Assembly: GCA_902783775.1 (NCBI GenBank) | Contig: CACZSI010000035.1 | Span: forward strand, 1-62,358 | Length of the DNA: 62,358 nt | Direction of reading: 5' to 3' | Source: an uncultured Lachnospiraceae bacterium | GTDB taxonomy: Bacteria > Bacillota > Clostridia > Lachnospirales > Lachnospiraceae | Part shown: positions 33,562-43,045 of the stretch, piece after piece | Numbering within the stretch: position 1 is the first letter of the stretch | Layout: the number at the start of each line of letters is the position of its first letter | Made by a program: the position numbers and the translations under genes | The notes under the pieces: generated by a model | Seen by the model: only the letters and a program-made list of their open reading frames with translations | What the model was told of the DNA's origin: nothing | Database searches by the model: none

Positions 33562-35049
33562 CTGTATTTGTTAGCGAATGCATTTGATAAAACTTTGATT
33601 AGAAATAAGTTAGGGTTTGATTTAGCTACAGATATGGGGCTAAATTATATTAGTCAAAGTGAATTCGTGGATGTATATTACAATGGAGTATTGTTAGGTA
33701 ATTATCTGATTACGGAACCTGTTGAGACAGGAGCTGGGAGAGTAGATATCACAGAGGATGATACTACTACTGATTTCATGATTGAAATTGAAAGAGAGAG
33801 ATTTGAAAATGACGTAACTTATATCTATTCTAAGAATGGAATAAGATTCGCTATTAACTCTCCGGAGGTACCTACTAACAACCAGAAAAGTAACATTGAA
33901 AATGTGTTACTAAACGTGGAGAAATCTTTGAAGACTTACAGAATGTCAGAGTATTCTAAGTATATCGATGTAGATTCTTTTGTTAACTATTACATTGTTT
34001 CAGAGATTTTCAAGGCAGTAGATTTTAATTTTAGTTCAACTAGATTTTATTATAAGAATAATAAACTTTACGCTGGACCAATCTGGGATTTAGACCTATC
34101 TTGTGGTAATGCCTCAAAGCGTTTCTATAAGGGCTACTACAATGGAGATAAGGCCTATGAAAAACTTACTTGCACGGAAATGAAATGGTACGGTTTCTTA
34201 ATTAAAAGTGATGAGTTTGTAGCAAAAGTTAATACCAGATTAGCTGCAATGAAAAATCGAATAGCAAATATGTATATGGCTAATTCATTGGGAATAAGCC
34301 AGATAGATAAGTTGACCAGCCTATATGCTGAGTCTTTTGCTAGAAATTATGATGCAGCAGGTAATGGAGGTGCCGGTTGGAGCTTAACAAAGAGATATTC
34401 TATTTGCGATAATCCGCTGGGATTAGAATATGACAATCAGCCAGCTACATATAAGGGTAGCGTTGATATGTTAAGAACATGGTTAAACAACCGAGTAACT
34501 TATTTAGAAGGTGCTTGGAAGGAAATACATAACAACGGTGTAGATGGATTAGAGGCTACAAAGAAAGGTGCCACAAAAGTTAAACTTTCATGGTTTATTG
34601 ATGGTGTAGCTGATGGCGTTGAAGTTTATATTAAAAAAGGAAATGGAAAATATAAGCTTTATAAAACTATCAATGGCGAGGCCGAAGAATGTATTGTTAA
34701 AAAAATCAAACCTGGAATAAAGTATTATTTTAAGGTTAGAACTTTTGCTCGAAGCGGTAGCGATGTAACTTATTCAGCTTTTGCTAAAGTTTCTAAGAAA
34801 TTAAAAATATCTAAAGTTAAATTTAAAAAGAAAATAAATAATAATAAAGTTAGCTTATCTTGGAAAAAAGTAGCAGGAGCAGATGGTTATACTGTATATG
34901 GCGGAAAGGACAAGAAACATTTAAAGGTTTTAAAAAATTTAAAAGCTAAAAAACTTAAATTCTCTAAAAAGGGAAGAAAGTACACAGGTAAGTATGTGTT
35001 TAAGGTTAAGGCTTTTACAAAATCAGGTAAGAAAAAATATTACTCCTAG
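33562..35049 (+). pseudogene. CotH kinase family protein, 5'-truncated
   Basis: An open frame of 495 codons beginning directly after the stop of the transglutaminase gene. It starts in the middle of the CotH kinase domain: the first residues read LYLLANAFDKTLIRNKLGFDLA, a conserved internal CotH segment usually preceded by a Trp and some 150-250 residues, including the signal peptide. Later conserved pieces remain: VDVYYNGVLLGNYLITEPVE, RVDIT, DFMIEIE and GPIWDLDLSCGN, followed by two Fn3-like modules. There is no signal peptide and no ribosome site near the first possible start (TTG at 33568). The 3' end also stops early, at YYS. The gene looks inactivated by a deletion that fused it to its neighbour. 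Weak expression of a fragment by translational coupling is possible. Confidence 0.75.
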
Positions 35050-35058
35050 TAAGAAAAT

Positions 35059-35090
35059 GGGGCTTGATACATTTGTATCAAGTCCTTTTT
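35059..35090 (+). terminator. Terminator after the CotH remnant
   Basis: GGGCTTGATACA / TGTATCAAGTCC pair over about 11-12 bp (one G-U), followed by five Ts. Confidence 0.9.
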
Positions 35091-35116
35091 CTATGTTCAA
35101 TATATAGTTAGAAGTG

Positions 35117-35145
35117 TTGAAGAAAGGCCCTAGATATAGTATAAT
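35117..35145 (+). promoter_or_regulatory. Promoter of the 35.2-44.9 kb operon
   Basis: TTGAAG (35117-35122), 17-bp spacer, TATAAT (35140-35145). The next terminator on this strand is at 44913. Confidence 0.75.
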
Positions 35146-35204
35146 AAAGTGGTATTATTGGGTAAAGATAATGCAAATATACTACATTAGAAAGTGAAGA
35201 GAAG

Positions 35205-35621
35205 ATGCAGATTTTAAGAGAGACTCCTACAGTAGATGTCTATTTAGAGTTAAGAAAAAAAGTGGGGTGGAAAGACTTAACTAGAAAGCAGGCAGAGATG
35301 GCATTATCTAATAGTTTAGCCGTTTTTGTGGCATATGATAATGATAAGCCTATTGGAATGGGAAGATTAGTAGGAGATGGTGCAGTTATTTGCTATATTC
35401 AGGATCTGATAGTAGTACCACAAAGTCAAAGTCAGGGCGTAGGCAGTGTGTTAATTGATAAGATAATTGAATATGTTAAAGAGATATCCCAGGATGGTAC
35501 AGAGATGATGTTAGCACTTATGTGTGCTAAGGGACGAGAAGTTTTCTATCATAAGCATGGATTTATTTCCAGACCGACAGATTCTTTGGGACCGGGAATG
35601 ATTAGATACATTAAAAAATAA
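35205..35621 (+). CDS. GNAT-family N-acetyltransferase
   Basis: A 138-residue single-domain acetyltransferase: FVAYDNDKPIGMGRLVGDG in the N-terminal sheet and the acetyl-CoA-binding loop DLIVVPQSQSQGVGSVLIDKI (Q-x-x-G-x-G/S). The C-terminal segment FYHKHGFISRPTDSLGPGM is typical of the small GNAT subgroup. The substrate is unknown. It is first in a seven-gene tandem array with gaps of 8 to 30 bp. Confidence 0.9.
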   Translation: MQILRETPTVDVYLELRKKVGWKDLTRKQAEMALSNSLAVFVAYDNDKPIGMGRLVGDGAVICYIQDLIVVPQSQSQGVGSVLIDKIIEYVKEISQDGTEMMLALMCAKGREVFYHKHGFISRPTDSLGPGMIRYIKK

Positions 35622-35633
35622 AGGGGGCACATA

Positions 35634-36302
35634 TTGAACATTTATTTGATAAGGCACGGACGACAGAATTCTAAGTTATGTAATGTGGATGTGCCGTTGG
35701 CAGAGGAAGGTAAGAGACAGGCCGATTTAGTAGGAAAGAGATTAGAAAAATATAATATAGACGCAGTTTACTCTAGCCAGTTAATTAGGGCTGTGGAGAC
35801 AGCGGATATTATAAATGAACATCTAAATAAGCCTAGGGTCATTGACGAGAGATTTATGGAGGCCGACTTTGGAGATATGACAGGACTTAGCAATGAGGTC
35901 CTTAAAGAGAAGTACGGCGAATTTTTAAAAAAGAGATCCACTATGGAGGAGGATGAGCCTTATCCCGGTGGAGGTGAGAGTGGCCTGGATGTATATAAGA
36001 GAGCTAAGGAAGGTTTAGATGAATTAATAAAGTCAGGCTATGAAAATGTGTGCCTTGTAACTCACGGCGGAGTTATAAGAGCGCTGTTAGCAGGTATAGC
36101 AGGGGCGCCATCTAAGAGATGGCTGGTGTTTGGAAGACAGTTAGAAAACTGTAGCATAACTCATTTGATGTACGATGAGAAGATGGGAAGTCTTCATATC
36201 GAGAGGGTCAATGATTATGCTCATATAGAAGATTATGACGAACTGTTAAGAAAACATTTCGGCAATGGATTTTTTAACAGCGATAAAAATGTAAAAATAT
36301 AA
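35634..36302 (+). CDS. Histidine phosphatase family protein (phosphoglycerate-mutase-like)
   Basis: The 222-residue protein has the catalytic LIRHGRQN motif at residues 5-12, SSQLIRAVETADII, and the second His in LVTHGGVIRALL. The start is a TTG at 35634, 12 bp after the previous stop, with AAGGGGG upstream; there is no ATG near the conserved N-terminus. It probably acts on a small phosphoester; the true metabolic mutases of this family are longer and more conserved. Confidence 0.9.
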   Translation: MNIYLIRHGRQNSKLCNVDVPLAEEGKRQADLVGKRLEKYNIDAVYSSQLIRAVETADIINEHLNKPRVIDERFMEADFGDMTGLSNEVLKEKYGEFLKKRSTMEEDEPYPGGGESGLDVYKRAKEGLDELIKSGYENVCLVTHGGVIRALLAGIAGAPSKRWLVFGRQLENCSITHLMYDEKMGSLHIERVNDYAHIEDYDELLRKHFGNGFFNSDKNVKI

Positions 36303-36324
36303 GCGGTAAGATAAGGGGATAATA

Positions 36325-38235
36325 ATGGCAGAGAAAAAATACGATGGTAATAGTATTGCGGTCCTTAAAGGATTAGAGGCGGTACGTAAAAGACCAGGAA
36401 TGTATATTGGAAGCGTTGGAACAAAAGGACTTAACCACTTAATCTATGAGATTATGGATAACTCTGTAGATGAGCATCTAGCCGGATACTGTGATGAAAT
36501 CTCAGTTACATTGGAAAAGGATGGCTCAGTTACAGTGGAGGATAACGGTCGAGGAATTCCGGTAGATATTAACGATGAATACAAAAAGCCTGCGGTAGAG
36601 CTGGTTTTTACTGTGCTTCATGCCGGAGGAAAGTTCGATGAGGGTAACTATAAGATTTCAGGTGGACTTCACGGTGTAGGTTCATCTGTAGTAAATGCCT
36701 TATCTAAGTGGTTAGAGGTAAACGTTAAAAGAGACGGTAAAATTTATAATCAGAGATATGAATTAGGTAATGTCTGCTATCCGCTAAAGGTAGTGGGAAA
36801 ATGTAGAAAAAATGATACAGGTACTACAGTAAGATTTTTCCCGGATGCAGATATTTTTGAGAAGATTTATTTTAAGGCTGACTCAATTAAAAGTAGATTA
36901 CATGAGACAGCGTATCTAAATCCTAATTTAACAATAAACTATATTAATAAGCGTGTAGGCGAGGAGGAAGAGCAGAAATTCCACGAGCCTGACGGAATAA
37001 AGGCTTTCATCAGTGCTATCAATAAGGAGCACGAGAAAGTGACAGATATTATTTATTTTAAGAAGGAGCAGGATGGCATCGAATTAGAGGTGGCATTCCA
37101 GTATACTAACGAATTCACTGAAAATATTTTTGGATTCTGTAATAACATTTACACTCAGGAGGGTGGAACTCATATTACAGGATTTAAGACAACATTGACA
37201 CAGACAATTAACCAGTATGCCAGAGAATTAGGAACTCTAAAGGATAAGGATAAGAACTTCACAGGAGCTGATATCAGAAATGGTATTGTGGCTGTTGTGG
37301 CAATCAAACATCCAGAACCTAGATTCGAGGGACAGACTAAGACTAAGTTAGATAATCCGGATGCGGAAAAGGTGACTAAGTCTATATCTAGCGAGCAGCT
37401 AGAGCTCTTCTTTGATAAGAACCTAGATACTCTAAAGGCGGTTATTGATTGTGCTCAGAAATCAGCCAAGATTAGAAAAAACGAAGAAAAAGTAAAAACT
37501 AACTTACTTTCTAAAAGCAGATTTTCCGTTGATAATAACGGAAAACTATCAAACTGTGAGAGCAGAAAACCTGAAGAATGCGAGATTTTTATCGTGGAGG
37601 GTGATTCTGCCGGCGGCTCTGCTAAAACAGCTAGAAATCGAAAGACACAGGCTATTATGCCTATCAGAGGTAAGATTCTAAATGTAGAGAAGGCTACTAT
37701 CGATAAAGTGTTAGCCAATGCAGAGATTAAGACAATGATAAATGCTTTTGGATGTGGTTTTTCTGAAGGATACGGAAATGATTTTGATATTGAAAAGTTG
37801 AAATTTCATAAGATTATTATTATGACCGATGCCGACGTAGATGGATCACATATCGACACATTGCTTTTGACATTTTTCTACAGATTTATGCCGGAGCTAA
37901 TTACAGCAGGTCATGTGTACCTAGCTACACCACCTCTTTACAAGGTAATTCCTAGAAAGGGTGAGGGCGAGTATCTATATGATGATAAGGCCCTTGAAAA
38001 GTACAGAAAGAATCATTCAGGATTTAAATTGCAGAGATATAAAGGTTTAGGTGAGATGGACGCAGACCAGTTGTGGGAGACTACATTAAACCCTGAGACT
38101 AGAATTTTAAAGCAGGTAGAAATCGAGGATGCTAAGATGGCATCAGATGTAACTACTATGTTGATGGGTAGTGAGGTAGCACCAAGAAGAGCGTTTATTT
38201 ATGAGCATGCTAAAGATGCACAGCTTGATATTTAG
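36325..38235 (+). CDS. parE: Type II topoisomerase subunit B (ParE/GyrB family)
   Basis: The 636-residue ATPase subunit has a GHKL domain (YEIMDNSVDEHLAG, VEDNGRGIPVD, GGLHGVGSSVVNAL), a transducer domain, and the Toprim region with VEGDSAGGSAK (about 423), the DADVDG metal triad and the C-terminal RYKGLGEMDADQLWETT. ParE and GyrB are hard to separate without a tree. I favour topoisomerase IV or a second, divergent gyrase-like enzyme because the pair is away from dnaA/recF genes and the partner lacks a clear GyrA box. It is followed 8 bp later by the A subunit. Confidence 0.85.
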   Translation: MAEKKYDGNSIAVLKGLEAVRKRPGMYIGSVGTKGLNHLIYEIMDNSVDEHLAGYCDEISVTLEKDGSVTVEDNGRGIPVDINDEYKKPAVELVFTVLHAGGKFDEGNYKISGGLHGVGSSVVNALSKWLEVNVKRDGKIYNQRYELGNVCYPLKVVGKCRKNDTGTTVRFFPDADIFEKIYFKADSIKSRLHETAYLNPNLTINYINKRVGEEEEQKFHEPDGIKAFISAINKEHEKVTDIIYFKKEQDGIELEVAFQYTNEFTENIFGFCNNIYTQEGGTHITGFKTTLTQTINQYARELGTLKDKDKNFTGADIRNGIVAVVAIKHPEPRFEGQTKTKLDNPDAEKVTKSISSEQLELFFDKNLDTLKAVIDCAQKSAKIRKNEEKVKTNLLSKSRFSVDNNGKLSNCESRKPEECEIFIVEGDSAGGSAKTARNRKTQAIMPIRGKILNVEKATIDKVLANAEIKTMINAFGCGFSEGYGNDFDIEKLKFHKIIIMTDADVDGSHIDTLLLTFFYRFMPELITAGHVYLATPPLYKVIPRKGEGEYLYDDKALEKYRKNHSGFKLQRYKGLGEMDADQLWETTLNPETRILKQVEIEDAKMASDVTTMLMGSEVAPRRAFIYEHAKDAQLDI

Positions 38236-38243
38236 GAGGAGTT

Positions 38244-40655
38244 ATGGCAGAGAATATTGTAACTACGGAATATTCCGAAGTAATGCAAAAAAGTTATATA
38301 GATTATGCAATGAGCGTAATTTGCGCCAGAGCATTGCCGGATGCCAGAGATGGATTAAAGCCGGTTCAAAGAAGAGTTTTATATTCAATGGAGCAGTTAG
38401 GCTTAGATTATAATAAGCCTCACAGAAAATCAGCCCGTATCGTGGGAGATACAATGGGTAAATATCACCCACACGGTGACAGTTCCATTTATGAGACATT
38501 AGTAGTTCTAGCCCAGGATTTTAAGAAGGGTAAAGCCTTAATTGACGGCCATGGTAATTTTGGTTCCATCGAGGGTGATGGAGCGGCTGCTATGCGTTAC
38601 ACTGAGGCTAGATTAGAGAAGTTTACACAGACAGCTTTTTTAGCTGACTTAAATAAAAATGTGGTGGATTTCGTACCTAACTTTGATGAGGAGGAGAAGG
38701 AGCCGGAGGTATTGCCGGTTAGAATTCCTAATCTTTTAGTTAACGGTGCTGAGGGTATTGCCGTAGGTATGGCTACATCTATACCAACACATAACTTAGG
38801 GGAAGTAGTGGATGCAGTTATTGCATATATCAGTAAGAAAAGTATTAAGACTGAAGAATTATTAGAGTATATGCCAGGTCCTGATTTCCCTACAGGTGGA
38901 ATTGTGGCCAATAAATCTGATTTATTAGATATCTATGAGACAGGTTGTGGAAAATTAAAACTTAGAGGTACTCTAGAGTTTGAAAAGGGTAAAGGAAAGA
39001 AGAAGGATCATTTAGTTATCACATCTATTCCTTACACTATGATAGGAACAGGAATATCTAAGTTTATCGGAGATGTAATTGATTTATGCGAAAATAAGAC
39101 TATTACAGATATCACAGATATTTCTAATGCATCGGATAAAAGTGGAATTAGAATTGTATTAGAGTTAAAGAAGGATGCGGATGTTGAGCGTATTAAAAAT
39201 ATCCTTTATAAGAAGACTAAGCTAGAGGATACATTTGGTGTAAATATGCTAGCCATTGCAGATGGAAGACCTGAGGTAATGGGACTTAAGCAGATTATTA
39301 AGCATCATGTAGATTTTCAGTATGAATTAGTTACCAGAAAATATAAGACATTATTAGATAAGGCTCTAGAGCAAAAGGAAATCAAGGAAGGTCTTATTAA
39401 GGCTACTAACATTATTGATTTGATTATTGAGATTATCAGAGGATGTCAGAACAGTAAGCAGGTTAAGGCATGTCTTACAAAGGGTGAGACAAAGGATATT
39501 AAGTTTAAAAATCCTGAGTCAGAGATTTTTGCATCACAGCTAAGCTTTACTGAAGCCCAGGCTCAGGCTATCTTAGATTTAAGATTATCAAAACTTATCG
39601 GTTTAGAGATTCTAGCCTTAGAAAAAGAGTATCAGGATTTAGTAAATCAGATTAATGAATACGAAGATATATTAAATAATAAATCTTCTATGACAAAGGT
39701 TATTAAGAAGGATCTTAAGGAACTTAAAAAAGAGTTTGCCACACCTAGAAAAACTATTATTGACGATTGTAAGGAAGCTGTATTTGATGAGAATGCTTTC
39801 GTTGAGCAGGAGGTAGTATTTGTTCAGGATAAGTTCGGATATGCTAAGCTATTAGAGCCGGCAGCCTTTGACAGAAATATTGAGTCAATAAAAGAAAATA
39901 ATAAATATTATTTCCATTGTATGAACACAGATTCAGTAATAATTTTCACTAACAATGGAAATGTTCACAGAATTAAGATTAGTGCTATTCCATCTAAGAA
40001 AGTTAGAGAAAAGGGTGTTCCAATCGATAACTTAGGAAATTACAGCAGTAAGGGTGAAAGTATTGTGGCTCTTGTATGTGCCAGTGATATTATGAACAAG
40101 AAATTATTGTTTGTAACTAAGAATGGATTAGTTAAATTAGTAGATGGTAGCGAGTTTGACTCAAATAGAAAGACAATGGCAGCTACTAAGTTAGGTAAGG
40201 ATGACGAGATAGTTTCCGTTAAGGTTACTAGAATATCTGATAAACCTGTAATGGATGAAATGATGGATGATATGCCAGTGGGAATTACCGGCGGATCAGA
40301 TGATTTCGAAATGTTAGATGACAATCAGATGCAGATAAGCTTCGATGACTTCGAGGATGATGCCAAGACAGAAGATAAGGACAGTGGATTACAGTACACT
40401 AGGGAGATATTAGTTCTTCAGACTAGTGAAGGAGTATTTTTACGATTCCCTCTAAAGGAAGTGCCTGAGTTAAAGAAGGCTACATTAGGTGTTAAGGGAA
40501 TTAGATTAAATGCCGATGACTATGTATCAAAGGTTCACCTTTTAGATGTGGGAGACAACGAGATAGTTAAGGTTGGCTCAAAGAAGGTAGACTTAAGAAA
40601 ACTTAAAATTTCAAAGAGAGGTGCCAAGGGATCAAAGGTCAGAGGAAATAAATAA
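38244..40655 (+). CDS. parC: Type II topoisomerase subunit A (ParC/GyrA family)
   Basis: The 803-residue DNA-cleaving subunit has YIDYAMSVICARALPDARDGLKPVQRR, the quinolone-region HPHGDSSIYETLV and the catalytic Tyr in AAMRYTEARL (about residue 119). The C-terminal beta-pinwheel (about 500-800) contains an acidic insertion (about 665-710: MDEMMDDMPVG, DFEDDAKTEDKD). The canonical GyrA box (QRRGGKG-like) is not evident; KKVREKGVPIDNL stands at the first blade. That favours topoisomerase IV activity (decatenation) over supercoiling. An AGGAGG site overlaps the parE stop. Naming as parC is tentative. Confidence 0.85.
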   Translation: MAENIVTTEYSEVMQKSYIDYAMSVICARALPDARDGLKPVQRRVLYSMEQLGLDYNKPHRKSARIVGDTMGKYHPHGDSSIYETLVVLAQDFKKGKALIDGHGNFGSIEGDGAAAMRYTEARLEKFTQTAFLADLNKNVVDFVPNFDEEEKEPEVLPVRIPNLLVNGAEGIAVGMATSIPTHNLGEVVDAVIAYISKKSIKTEELLEYMPGPDFPTGGIVANKSDLLDIYETGCGKLKLRGTLEFEKGKGKKKDHLVITSIPYTMIGTGISKFIGDVIDLCENKTITDITDISNASDKSGIRIVLELKKDADVERIKNILYKKTKLEDTFGVNMLAIADGRPEVMGLKQIIKHHVDFQYELVTRKYKTLLDKALEQKEIKEGLIKATNIIDLIIEIIRGCQNSKQVKACLTKGETKDIKFKNPESEIFASQLSFTEAQAQAILDLRLSKLIGLEILALEKEYQDLVNQINEYEDILNNKSSMTKVIKKDLKELKKEFATPRKTIIDDCKEAVFDENAFVEQEVVFVQDKFGYAKLLEPAAFDRNIESIKENNKYYFHCMNTDSVIIFTNNGNVHRIKISAIPSKKVREKGVPIDNLGNYSSKGESIVALVCASDIMNKKLLFVTKNGLVKLVDGSEFDSNRKTMAATKLGKDDEIVSVKVTRISDKPVMDEMMDDMPVGITGGSDDFEMLDDNQMQISFDDFEDDAKTEDKDSGLQYTREILVLQTSEGVFLRFPLKEVPELKKATLGVKGIRLNADDYVSKVHLLDVGDNEIVKVGSKKVDLRKLKISKRGAKGSKVRGNK

Positions 40656-40672
40656 AAAAGGAGAGTGTTATT

Positions 40673-43015
40673 ATGGGAAAAAACATATTTAAGAGATTAA
40701 TAATATGTATTTTAGCATTGGCCCTTGTGGTACATATACCGCAGGTTTCACCAGTATGCGTGGTAAAAGCCGATGCTTTCGAAGATAGTATTAAAAGCTT
40801 CCCGGATAGCTATAAGCCATATCTGAGAAATCTTCATAAGAAATATCCTAAGTGGAAATTTATCCCATATAACACTAATTTAAAGTTTAAAACTGTAGTA
40901 AATAAAGAATATGAGAATAATAAAAGCTTAATAGAAAATTCATCCAGCAATTACCTTAAGTCCAATGCATCAGGGGATTACAAAGGTGGAAAATATATTG
41001 CTAAGGATGGAGGTTCATGGGTTAGCGCATCAAAGAATTGTATCGCATACTTTGTGGATCCTAGAAACTTTTTAAATGATACTCATATTTATATGTTTGA
41101 AAAGTTAAGCTTTGACAGTAGCGAGCAGACAGCAGAAGGCGTGGAGGCTATTTTACAGGGTTCTTTTATGTATAAAACAGCCATTGGATATTTAACAGCT
41201 TCCGGTGCTTATAAGAACACTGGAACTAATTATTCTACTCAGATTATGACTGCAGCTAAATTGTCACAGGTTAGCGCATATTATATTGCATCAAAGATAC
41301 TTCAGGAGATTGGTACTAGAAAAAATGATAAATACAGCGGAATGGGTGCTAGCGGAAGTATCAATGGAAATTATTCATCCACCTATAAGGGCATTTATAA
41401 TTTCTATAATATAGGTGCATACTCAGGGGCGAACCCTATTGCCAATGGCCTTAATTGGGCTAAGTCAGGGACTACATATTCTAGACCTTGGAATACTCCG
41501 ATAAAGTCAATTAACGGTGGTGCGGCATATATTGGTGAGTCCTATATTAACTGTGGTCAGAATACCACATATTATCAGAGATTCAATGTTAATAATTCTA
41601 GCAAATATTCATTGTATTCACATCAGTATATGACTAATATTTACGGTGCTGCCAATGAGGCTGCTTTAACTGCGGATGCCCATGAGAGTTTAAATATTGC
41701 ATCTCATGCTAAGACATTTATCATCCCGGTTTATACTAGTATGCCTGCTAATGGAACTACGGTAACATTGGGCTCATCTAAAACTAAGAATGCTACTGTA
41801 AGTTCAGATGTGAATTTAAGAAAGGGCGCAGGAACATCTTACGAATCTATAGTGATGATTCCTAAAAAATCCAGAGTGCAGGTACTAGATGGCTGTAGAA
41901 TAAACAGCATTTTCAATTATAAATTCTTAAGCAATCCGTATTGGTTTAAGGTTAAGTACAGCGTTGGAAAGAAGTCTTATACAGGCTATGTGGCGGCATC
42001 TTTCCTAACTTTTGATGTGGAATTGAATTTCCTAAAGGGAACAAAGACTAAGGCGCCAAAGAGTCTTTCTCACAGTGAGACAATATATTATCGCTCCACA
42101 ACGCCTAGTGTGGCCAGCATTTCTGCAGCAGGAAATGTAAATGCTAAAAAGGTAGGTAAAACTACACTGTTTACATTTACCGAGGCAGGAGATGTGTGCG
42201 CTACCAGAATTCAGGTTTTAGAGACCGGTGTGGCATTAAATGCATCTAGCGGAACTCTAAAAGTGGGAAGTTCTAAAACTTTAAAGGCTACAGTGGCTCC
42301 GGCTAATGCTAAGGATAAAACTGTAACATTTACCACAAGTAATAAGAATGTGGCTACAGTTTCTAAGAAGGGAAAAGTGGTAGCTAAAGCACCGGGATTA
42401 GCAGTTATTACTGCATCAGCTAAGGTAGGCGGAATTAAGTCTACATATAAGGTGAGGGTAATTCCTACTCCGGTGGCATTAAATACATATCAGTTAGATG
42501 GAAGTAAGGCTGTATTGACCTGGAAGAAGAGAGCGAAAGATACAGGATATAAGGTTTACAGAAAGAGTGGAAAGAAGTATAAAAAGATAGCCACAGTTTT
42601 ATCAAACCGCGGTTGGTATATAGATTACAATAAAGGATATAATAAGAGTTATTCATATAAGATTAAAGCGTATAAGAGCGTTAATAAGGTTGATTATAAT
42701 TCAGCTTATTCTAACGTGGCTACAGCTAGGATTATATTGCCACCGACTAAGCTTAAGGCTACTAAGAAGAAAAATAGCGTTAAGCTTAAATGGACAGCTT
42801 CAAAGCAAGCTTCAGGCTATATAATCTATGTTAAGAAACCGGGAAAAACGAAATTTAGTAAACTAAAAACTATAAAAAATAATAAAACGAAGTCATATAA
42901 ACATAAAAAAGTATTGTTAAAAGGACAATATTCTTATAAAATTGTTCTGTATAGAACTATAAAGAAAAAGAAATGTTATGGATTAGACTCCAATACTGTA
43001 AATATTAAAAAATAA
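40673..43015 (+). CDS. Secreted N-acetylglucosaminidase-like autolysin with SH3, Big2 and Fn3 modules
   Basis: A 780-residue exported cell-wall hydrolase. The signal peptide ends near KADA. The N-terminal helical region (SYKPYLRNLHKKYPKWKF) and a glucosaminidase-type domain (about 115-350), with the probable catalytic Glu in IASKILQEIGTR, match clostridial beta-N-acetylglucosaminidases. Then come an SH3-like domain (about 375-445, VSSDVNLRKGAGTSYESI), a Big2-type Ig-like domain (about 520-595, LKVGSSKTLKATVAPANAKD) and two Fn3-like modules ending in NIKK. It would cut glycan strands of peptidoglycan. It sits in the topoisomerase operon, 17 bp after parC. Confidence 0.85.
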   Translation: MGKNIFKRLIICILALALVVHIPQVSPVCVVKADAFEDSIKSFPDSYKPYLRNLHKKYPKWKFIPYNTNLKFKTVVNKEYENNKSLIENSSSNYLKSNASGDYKGGKYIAKDGGSWVSASKNCIAYFVDPRNFLNDTHIYMFEKLSFDSSEQTAEGVEAILQGSFMYKTAIGYLTASGAYKNTGTNYSTQIMTAAKLSQVSAYYIASKILQEIGTRKNDKYSGMGASGSINGNYSSTYKGIYNFYNIGAYSGANPIANGLNWAKSGTTYSRPWNTPIKSINGGAAYIGESYINCGQNTTYYQRFNVNNSSKYSLYSHQYMTNIYGAANEAALTADAHESLNIASHAKTFIIPVYTSMPANGTTVTLGSSKTKNATVSSDVNLRKGAGTSYESIVMIPKKSRVQVLDGCRINSIFNYKFLSNPYWFKVKYSVGKKSYTGYVAASFLTFDVELNFLKGTKTKAPKSLSHSETIYYRSTTPSVASISAAGNVNAKKVGKTTLFTFTEAGDVCATRIQVLETGVALNASSGTLKVGSSKTLKATVAPANAKDKTVTFTTSNKNVATVSKKGKVVAKAPGLAVITASAKVGGIKSTYKVRVIPTPVALNTYQLDGSKAVLTWKKRAKDTGYKVYRKSGKKYKKIATVLSNRGWYIDYNKGYNKSYSYKIKAYKSVNKVDYNSAYSNVATARIILPPTKLKATKKKNSVKLKWTASKQASGYIIYVKKPGKTKFSKLKTIKNNKTKSYKHKKVLLKGQYSYKIVLYRTIKKKKCYGLDSNTVNIKK

Positions 43016-43045
43016 ATAGCAGTTAATAATCTTAGGAGGCAAAAG

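Noticed and set aside
36325..40655. Calling the topoisomerase pair gyrB/gyrA
   Set aside because: No dnaA/recF context and no clear GyrA box; left as parE/parC with reservation, since only a phylogeny would settle it.
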